Part shown: piece by piece, positions 58,495 through 64,000 of the stretch
How positions within the stretch are numbered: the stretch's first letter is position 1
Layout: every line of letters starts with the position of its first letter
Made by a program: the position numbers and the translations under genes
Notes under the pieces: generated by a model
Seen by the model: the letters and a program-made list of their open reading frames with translations, nothing else
Told to the model about the DNA's origin: nothing
The model's database searches: none
Source of the DNA: Burkholderia ubonensis subsp. mesacidophila
GTDB lineage: Bacteria; Pseudomonadota; Gammaproteobacteria; Burkholderiales; Burkholderiaceae
Direction: 5' to 3'
Length of the DNA stretch: 64,000 nucleotides
Assembly: GCF_002097715.1 (NCBI RefSeq)
Contig: NZ_CP020738.1
Location: 2,418,001-2,482,000, forward strand

Positions 58495-59841
58495 TCACAG
58501 AAACCACCGATACTCCCGCGCCCCGATCTCGTTCATGAAGTCGATCTGCTCCTGCCGCTTGTTTTCGCAGTAAACCATCACGAACTCCTTGCCGAGGCCC
58601 TCGCGCACAGCCGGATGATCCTGCATCGCGGCAACCGCCGACAGCATGTCCTTCGGGAAAGCGATGCCGCTGCCGCGATCGTCGTTGAGCGGCGCGATCG
58701 GCTCGTTGCCCGCGTCGAGTCCGTATTCCATCCCGGCCAGGATCGCCGCCAGCACGAGATACGGATTCGCATCCGCGCTCGCGAGGCGATGCTCGATCCG
58801 CAGGTTGCCCGCGTCCGATTCGGGAATCCGGATGCATGCGTCGCGATCCTCGAATCCCCAGCTCGCGCGGCTCGCCGCGTTCACCATCGACCCGTAGCGG
58901 CGGAACGCGTTGTGGTTCGGCGCGAACACCGGCATGCAGTGCGGCAGCAGCGCGAGGCAGCCCGCGACCGCATGGCGCAGCGGGCGCTGCCCGTCCACCG
59001 CGAGCAGGTTGCGCCCCGCTTCGTCGTACAGGCTCACATGCACGTGCATGCCGCTGCCCGGCGCATGCAGGTACGGCTTGCCCATGAAGCTCGCGCGATA
59101 GCCGTGCTTGAGCGCGACGCCGCGCGTGCTGCGGCAGAACAGCGCCGACCAGTCCGCCGCGCGCAGCCCGTCGTCGGTGTGGCCGAAGTTGATCTCGAAC
59201 TGGCCGGGCCCAAGCTCGGCGGTGATCACCGTCGCATCGACGCCCTGCTCGCGCGCAGCCTCGACCATCTCGTGCAGCACGTCGGCGAACCGCGACAGGC
59301 GCTCGATATGCATGTTCGGCTGATCGTCGCGGTCGTCGCTCAGGCGGTCGCGCGGATACTGCGGCAGGCCGTCCGCGAGCTGCGCGGCGAACAGGTAGAA
59401 CTCGAGCTCGAACGCGACGACCGGGCGAATCCCGCGCTTCGCGAAACGCCGCAGCACGCGCGCGAGCACTTCGCGCGGCTCGAACTCGATCGGCGCGTCG
59501 GTGCCGTCGGAGCTGATCAGCATCTGCGCGAGCGGCTGGCTTTCCCAGCGCACCGGCTTCAGCGTGCCGGGAACCAGCCGGCGCGGCGCGTCCGGGTCGC
59601 CGTCGTTGAAGCAGTAGTCGCCGATCTTGTACAGGCCGCCTTGCGTGCCGAGCAGCACGCAGTTCTGCGGCAGCTTCAGCAGCGCGCCCGTTGCGACCTT
59701 CTCGAGCGCATCGATCGGATAGCGCTTGCCGTAGAAGTGGCCAGGCAGGTCCAGGCAAATCAGGTCCACATAGCGGATCTCGGGGTGCGCGTGGCGGAAT
59801 GCACGGACTTCATCGACCAGCGCGGAAACGACGTCAGCCAT
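58495..59841 (-). CDS. puuA: Gamma-glutamylpolyamine synthetase-like (glutamine synthetase family)
   Basis: This 448-residue glutamine synthetase-fold enzyme has YVDLICLDLPGHFYGKRYPI, PVVAFELEFYLFAAQLADGL, ELGPGQFEINFGHTDDGLRA, HAPGSGMHVHVSLYDEAG, and SADANPYLVLAAILAGMEYG. The pattern is the PuuA/GlnA-like branch that ligates glutamate to putrescine or related amines. The neighbours, a FAD oxidoreductase and an XRE-cupin regulator, fit the gamma-glutamylated polyamine pathway. It is the last gene of the puuB-puuR-puuA-type operon. Confidence 0.88.
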   Translation of the reverse strand: MADVVSALVDEVRAFRHAHPEIRYVDLICLDLPGHFYGKRYPIDALEKVATGALLKLPQNCVLLGTQGGLYKIGDYCFNDGDPDAPRRLVPGTLKPVRWESQPLAQMLISSDGTDAPIEFEPREVLARVLRRFAKRGIRPVVAFELEFYLFAAQLADGLPQYPRDRLSDDRDDQPNMHIERLSRFADVLHEMVEAAREQGVDATVITAELGPGQFEINFGHTDDGLRAADWSALFCRSTRGVALKHGYRASFMGKPYLHAPGSGMHVHVSLYDEAGRNLLAVDGQRPLRHAVAGCLALLPHCMPVFAPNHNAFRRYGSMVNAASRASWGFEDRDACIRIPESDAGNLRIEHRLASADANPYLVLAAILAGMEYGLDAGNEPIAPLNDDRGSGIAFPKDMLSAVAAMQDHPAVREGLGKEFVMVYCENKRQEQIDFMNEIGAREYRWFL

Positions 59842-59980
59842 GATTTATCCTTTCGTTCGAGTGCGACGATGCCGCAACGCGGCGAAGCGGGGTCGAACGG
59901 CCGGCGCAGCGCCGCACGCCCTCATCGATCAGTACGTCAAACCATGTGCGTCGAACGCGGCATGTCGCCGCGATGACGGC

Positions 59981-60538
59981 TCAGGTGAACACCCAGATGA
60001 CCCGCGTGGGTTGGTCGGTCAGGTTCGCGTAGCGGAACCGCTTGTGCGCGGGCAGCTGGAACGCATCGTTCGGGCCGAGCGTGACGGGCGTGTCGTCGCC
60101 GTCGAGCCAGATCGTCAGTTCGCCTTCGAGCACGAAGCCGCCCTGCTCGTCGCTGTCGTCGACGGGCCGGTCGCCGCTGCTCGCGCCCGGCGCGAGATGG
60201 CTCTCGAGTACCGAGAAGCGCGCGCGCATGCTCGGCGACACGAGGATGTCCGTGATGCCGGCCGCGTAGTACACGGTGCGGCGCTCGCCGGGCCGCGTGA
60301 CCCACGGCACGGAGCGCGGCTTGTCCAGGCTGTAGAAGTACGTGGTCGGCACGCCGAGCGCCTCGCCGATCGCGGTCAGGTCCGCGACGGTCGGACGCGA
60401 CAGCCCCCGCTCGACCTGCGACAGGAAGCCGACCGAGCGGCCGATCCTGTCGGCCAGCTCGTTCAGCGTGACCTTGCGGTGCTTGCGCAGATCGCGGATC
60501 AGGATCGCCAGGCTTTCGATTTCTTCCTGTTCGTTCAT
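59981..60538 (-). CDS. puuR: PuuR-type XRE-cupin regulator
   Basis: This 185-residue protein has an N-terminal XRE HTH (VTLNELADRIGRSVGFLSQV, ERGLSRPTVADLTAIGEALG) and a C-terminal cupin (DEQGGFVLEGELTIWLDGDD, TPVTLGPNDAFQLPAHKRFR). Such regulators repress polyamine catabolism and are relieved by polyamines. It lies between the puuB-like and puuA-like genes and is the natural candidate to bind the 28-bp palindrome at 61856-61883. Confidence 0.9.
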   Translation of the reverse strand: MNEQEEIESLAILIRDLRKHRKVTLNELADRIGRSVGFLSQVERGLSRPTVADLTAIGEALGVPTTYFYSLDKPRSVPWVTRPGERRTVYYAAGITDILVSPSMRARFSVLESHLAPGASSGDRPVDDSDEQGGFVLEGELTIWLDGDDTPVTLGPNDAFQLPAHKRFRYANLTDQPTRVIWVFT

Positions 60539-60556
60539 CGTGTGTTCCAGTGAAAG

Positions 60557-61846
60557 TCAGACGGTGTCGCGCAGCCGGTACCAGGCCTTGCCGAGCGCCT
60601 CCAGCGGCGCGGCGAAGCGGCCGCCTCCGGGGAAGCGCGGGTTGCGGATGCGCTGGTACAGCGCGAGGAGCCGGTCGTCGCCGAGCACCGCGTCGGCGAC
60701 GGCGCGCGCGCCCGCGAGCGTCGGCAGCACGCCGTGGCCGGAAAACCCCTGCAGCCAGTAGCGCTGCCCGCGCCGGCCGAGGTCCGGCGTGCGGCGCATG
60801 CTGATGTCGATGTGGCCGCCCCATGCGTAGTCGAGCGGCACGCCGCGCAGCTGCGGAAACACGCGTTCGAGAGGCCGCCGCGTCGCCGCCGCGATGTCCG
60901 CGGGAATCCCGCCGAGATACGTGCAGCCGCCGCCGAACAGCAGCCGCGAGTCGGGGCTCAGGCGGAAGTAGTCGGGCACGAACTGGTTGTCGATCACGCA
61001 GCTGTTGCGCGGCAGCAGCGTGCGCGCGACCTCGGGGTCGAGCGGCGCGGTCGCGACCTGGTAGGTGCCGACCGGCAGCAGCCGGCGCGACAGGTCGGAA
61101 TCGAGCCGGTCGACGTACGCATTGCACGCGAGCACCAGCACGTCCGCGCGCGCTTCGCCGGCGGCGGTGCGCGCGACGTAGCCGCCGGCCGTCTCGCTCA
61201 AGTCGAGCACGCGGCTCTGCTCGAAGATGCGGCCGCCGGCGCGCTCGATCGTCTGCGCGAGACCGAGCGCGAGTTTCAGCGGATTCAGGTGCCCGGCCTC
61301 CGGGTCGTAGAGCGCCGCGAGATAGCGCGCGCTGCCGATCCATTCGGGCATCTCGGCTTGCGGAATCACGCGCAGCCGGTCGTAGCCCCAGCGCTCGGCC
61401 GCCTCGTCGCGCGCCTGCGCGAGCATCGCGACGCGGCGCGGCCGCACCGCCGCCCACAGGCTGCCCGGCCGGTAATCGATGTCGAAGCCGTGGCGCGCCG
61501 GCAAGTCGCGCACCTCGGCCGCGGCCCAGCGCATGCTGTCCCATAGCGCGCGTGCGCCGTCGCGGCCGAGCGCGTCCTCGAGCGGCGGCATGTCGCACGA
61601 CCAGCCGAGCAGCGCCTGCCCGCCGTTGCGGCCCGACGCCGCCCACGCGACCCGGCTCGCTTCGAGCATCACGACGCGCTTGCCCGCGAGGGCAAGGCGC
61701 AGCGCCGTATGCAGCCCGCTGAAGCCGGCGCCGACGACCAGCACGTCGGCGTCGACACGCGACTCCAGCACCGGACGAACCGGGATCGGCGCCGGGTGCG
61801 TGCCGGCGTAGTAGCTTGCGACGTGGCGATCCGACTGCAGGAACAT
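60557..61846 (-). CDS. puuB: Gamma-glutamylputrescine oxidase-like FAD oxidoreductase
   Basis: This 429-residue DAO-family enzyme has the FAD motif DVLVVGAGFSGLHTALRLAL, then VVMLEASRVAWAASGRNGGQ and a C-terminal RYWLQGFSGHGVLPTLAGAR. It resembles PuuB, which oxidises gamma-glutamylputrescine to an aldehyde with H2O2 release. ATG at 61846 is preferred because GGGAG precedes it; ATG at 61858 lies within the palindrome. It is the first gene of the operon. Confidence 0.88.
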   Translation of the reverse strand: MFLQSDRHVASYYAGTHPAPIPVRPVLESRVDADVLVVGAGFSGLHTALRLALAGKRVVMLEASRVAWAASGRNGGQALLGWSCDMPPLEDALGRDGARALWDSMRWAAAEVRDLPARHGFDIDYRPGSLWAAVRPRRVAMLAQARDEAAERWGYDRLRVIPQAEMPEWIGSARYLAALYDPEAGHLNPLKLALGLAQTIERAGGRIFEQSRVLDLSETAGGYVARTAAGEARADVLVLACNAYVDRLDSDLSRRLLPVGTYQVATAPLDPEVARTLLPRNSCVIDNQFVPDYFRLSPDSRLLFGGGCTYLGGIPADIAAATRRPLERVFPQLRGVPLDYAWGGHIDISMRRTPDLGRRGQRYWLQGFSGHGVLPTLAGARAVADAVLGDDRLLALYQRIRNPRFPGGGRFAAPLEALGKAWYRLRDTV

Positions 61847-61855
61847 GCGCGCTCC

Positions 61856-61883
61856 CATGAAATTTCTGTCGAGAAATTTCATG
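61856..61883. promoter_or_regulatory. 28-bp perfect palindrome, probable PuuR-type operator
   Basis: CATGAAATTTCT-GTCG-AGAAATTTCATG is perfect on both arms and sits immediately upstream of the puuB-like start. A weaker related half-site (ACAATTTCAC) lies at about 61897-61906. In this GC-rich window the AT-rich arms stand out. The XRE-cupin protein of the operon is the likely ligand. Confidence 0.75.
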
Positions 61884-62083
61884 AAAAACTAGCATGACAA
61901 TTTCACGAAGGCAAGCGCGCGACTCGCCTCGCACGGATGCCCGATGCGAGGCGAGATTTTCGGTGCGCTGTCCGCCTCGCGCAGGACAGCGCGGTTTACG
62001 GGTGGCCACTCACACTTCGTCGCCCTTGATGCCCGACGCTGCGTCGATCGCCACGCACACCCGCGTCGAGCGCATCTCCGCGC

Positions 62084-63496
62084 TCAGGCTTTCAGCACCC
62101 CGAAGATCTCGCTCAACATCGACTTCGCGTCGCCGAACAACATGCGGTTGTTGTCCTTGTAGAAGAGCGGGTTGTCCACGCCGGCATAGCCCGAGGCCAT
62201 GCTGCGCTTCATCACGATCGAGGTCTTCGCCTTCCAGACTTCCAGCACCGGCATGCCGGCGATCGGGCTCGCCGGGTCGTCCTGCGCCGCCGGGTTCACG
62301 ATGTCGTTCGCGCCGATCACCATCGACACGTCGGCCTCGGGGAAGTCGCCGTTGATCTCGTCCATTTCGAGCACGATGTCGTAAGGCACCTTGGCTTCGG
62401 CCAGCAGCACGTTCATGTGCCCCGGCATGCGGCCTGCCACTGGGTGAATCGCAAAGCGCACGTCGACGCCCTTTTCGCGCAGCAGCTTCGTGAGTTCGAA
62501 GACCGTGTGCTGGGCCTGCGCGACGGCCATCCCGTAGCCGGGCACGATGATCACGCGCTTTGCTTCGCGCAGCAGCTCGGCCGTTTCCGAAGCGCTCACC
62601 GCGACCGCCTCGCCGGCCGGCTGCGCACCGCCGCCTGCTGCCGCGGGCGCGCCCGCGCCGGTACCGAAGCCGCCCGCGATCACGCTGATGAAGTTGCGGT
62701 TCATCGCGCGGCACATGATGTACGACAGGATCGCGCCCGACGAGCCCACCAGCGCGCCGATCACGATCAGCAGGTCGTTGCCGAGCATGAAGCCCGTGGC
62801 CGCCGCCGCCCAGCCCGAGTAGCTGTTGAGCATCGACACCACGACGGGCATGTCGGCGCCGCCGATGGCCATCACCATGTGCACGCCGAACAGCAGCGAG
62901 ATCACCGTCATCACGACGAGCGGCGTCATGCCGTCCTGAATGCTTTCCGCATGCAGGAACGTGCGGCCATAGGCGATCACCACCAGCAGCGCGGCCAGGT
63001 TGAGCCAGTGCCGCGCCGGCAGCAGCAGCGGCTTGCCGCCGATCTTGCCCGACAGCTTGCCGAACGCGACGACCGAGCCCGCGAAGGTCACCGCGCCGAT
63101 CAGGATGCCGACGTAGATCTCGACTTCGTGGATGGCCTTCTCGGCGCCGGTGAACTGCACCGACGTATCGATGTAGCTGGCGAAGCCCACCAGGCAGGCC
63201 GCGAGGCCGACCAGGCTGTGCATCAGCGCCACCAGCTCGGGCATCTGCGTCATCTGCACCTTCTTCGCGGCGATGAGGCCGACGGCACCGCCGACGACCA
63301 GCGCAGCGACGACGTACGGAATGCCCTCGGCCGACACGCGCGGACCGAGCACGGTGGCGAGCACGGCGATGAGCATGCCGATCATGCCGAGCAGGTTGCC
63401 GCGCCGCGCGGTCTCGGGATTGGCCAGCCCGCCGAGGCTGAGGATGAAGAGGATGGCCGCGCCGATGTAGGAGACGGTAGTCAGGTTGGAACTCAT
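62084..63496 (-). CDS. pntB: NAD(P) transhydrogenase subunit beta
   Basis: This 470-residue protein has eight or nine N-terminal spans (domain II) and a C-terminal NADP(H)-binding domain III. The latter includes [60 protein letters not shown] and [20 protein letters not shown]. It couples proton movement to hydride transfer between NADH and NADP+. It lies 13 bp downstream of pntA. Confidence 0.95.
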   Translation of the reverse strand: MSSNLTTVSYIGAAILFILSLGGLANPETARRGNLLGMIGMLIAVLATVLGPRVSAEGIPYVVAALVVGGAVGLIAAKKVQMTQMPELVALMHSLVGLAACLVGFASYIDTSVQFTGAEKAIHEVEIYVGILIGAVTFAGSVVAFGKLSGKIGGKPLLLPARHWLNLAALLVVIAYGRTFLHAESIQDGMTPLVVMTVISLLFGVHMVMAIGGADMPVVVSMLNSYSGWAAAATGFMLGNDLLIVIGALVGSSGAILSYIMCRAMNRNFISVIAGGFGTGAGAPAAAGGGAQPAGEAVAVSASETAELLREAKRVIIVPGYGMAVAQAQHTVFELTKLLREKGVDVRFAIHPVAGRMPGHMNVLLAEAKVPYDIVLEMDEINGDFPEADVSMVIGANDIVNPAAQDDPASPIAGMPVLEVWKAKTSIVMKRSMASGYAGVDNPLFYKDNNRMLFGDAKSMLSEIFGVLKA

Positions 63497-63509
63497 TGTT
63501 GTCGCCCCC

Positions 63510-64000
63510 TTATTTGCGGAACATCGCCAGCATGCGCCGCGTCACCGCGAAACCGCCGAACATGTTGACGGCCGTGAGCGTCAGAGCGCCCACCGCTAGG
63601 CCCAGGATCAGCCCCGACGGCCGGTCGCCCGCGCCGCCTGCCAGTTCGCCCAGCGGAGGCGCGACCTGCACCAGCGCACCGATCGCGATGATCGACGAGA
63701 TCGCGTTGGTCACGCTCATCAGCGGCGTGTGCAGCGACGGCGTGACGTTCCAGATCACCATGTAGCCGACGAAGCACGCGAGTACGAACACCGTGAAGTG
63801 CGACAGGAAGCTGGCCGGCGCATACTGGCCGACCAGCAGGAAAGCCAGCGCGCCGATCGCGAACACGATCGCGAGCGCCTTGGCCGACATCGGTTCGCCG
63901 CTGTGGCCGTGGCCTTTCGACTTCGCTGCTGCGGCCGCTGCGGGCACGGCCGCTTGCGGCTTGGGCGCGACGGCCGCCTGCTTGATCGGCGGTGGCGGCC
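63510..64000 (-). CDS. pntA: NAD(P) transhydrogenase subunit alpha, C-terminal part
   Basis: The visible 163 codons carry a Pro/Ala/Lys linker ([20 protein letters not shown]) and three or four membrane spans ([40 protein letters not shown]). They end with [20 protein letters not shown]. The frame stays open to the window edge, so the NAD-binding domain I is presumably fused upstream (E. coli-like PntA). The GTG within the linker is unlikely to be the true start. Confidence 0.9.
   Translation of the reverse strand, partial: PPPPIKQAAVAPKPQAAVPAAAAAAKSKGHGHSGEPMSAKALAIVFAIGALAFLLVGQYAPASFLSHFTVFVLACFVGYMVIWNVTPSLHTPLMSVTNAISSIIAIGALVQVAPPLGELAGGAGDRPSGLILGLAVGALTLTAVNMFGGFAVTRRMLAMFRK

Overview
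This is a very GC-rich, densely coded bacterial window with strong G/C third-position bias. Its gene content points to Burkholderia, probably the cepacia complex, and to a secondary chromosome: a second lysR-lysA pair, an orphan nuoB, chromate and arsenic resistance, polyamine catabolism, and acetate and F1 ATPase genes like those of hypoxia loci in that genus. The assignment rests on protein resemblance from memory; no search was run. No rRNA, tRNA, CRISPR array or complete insertion sequence was seen.

Layout. (1) 1-2.1 kb: the start of a phosphate acetyltransferase faces an orphan F1-ATPase gamma/epsilon pair, with an Anr/FNR-type site midway between them. (2) 2.1-3.7 kb: DUF1653, GNAT and Fic genes. 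(3) 3.8-11.9 kb: a leftward chromate locus (chrB, chrA, a free ChrB C-terminal domain, MFS pump) continuing into DUF1259, beta-propeller, dihaem cytochrome c and lipoprotein genes. (4) 12.1-14.3 kb: an MHS-type carboxylate symporter and a ModA-like binding protein. (5) 14.3-17.0 kb: arsR-arsC-acr3-arsH. (6) 17.0-25.6 kb: LysR/dicarboxylate symporter, aldo-keto reductase, HAD phosphatase, DUF4142, GNAT, and lysR/lysA.

(7) 25.8-35.7 kb: an uncharacterised cluster. It holds a nitrilase-fold protein, two membrane proteins, a LuxR regulator with a degenerate receiver, two DUF2589 proteins, a GH24 lysozyme, a secreted PHB-depolymerase-type esterase, a phasin-like protein, and three tandem paralogues of about 205 residues separated by GC hairpins. 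(8) 35.8-40.1 kb: an MFS remnant, then a cystine-type ABC importer with a cystathionine beta-lyase. (9) 40.2-49.1 kb: DUF3088, YafY/glyoxalase, EamA/MocR, NAD salvage (nadV-nadM), SRPBCC, orphan nuoB and a flavin-binding protein.

(10) 49.4-56.2 kb: a seven-gene divergent module, speD - 48-residue lipoprotein - DUF4178 - SPFH - DUF350 facing a membrane aminopropyltransferase and a FAD amine oxidase. It looks like a membrane polyamine system. (11) 56.3-58.5 kb: amidase, LprI-like protein, and a glutamate racemase paralogue missing one catalytic cysteine. (12) 58.5-61.9 kb: a puuB-puuR-puuA-like polyamine catabolic operon behind a 28-bp perfect palindrome. (13) 62.1-64.0 kb: pntB and the end of pntA.

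Three themes recur: stand-alone parts of large respiratory complexes (gamma/epsilon, NuoB), polyamine synthesis beside polyamine degradation, and metal/oxyanion resistance. The best candidates for undescribed biology are regions 7 and 10 and the gamma/epsilon pair.
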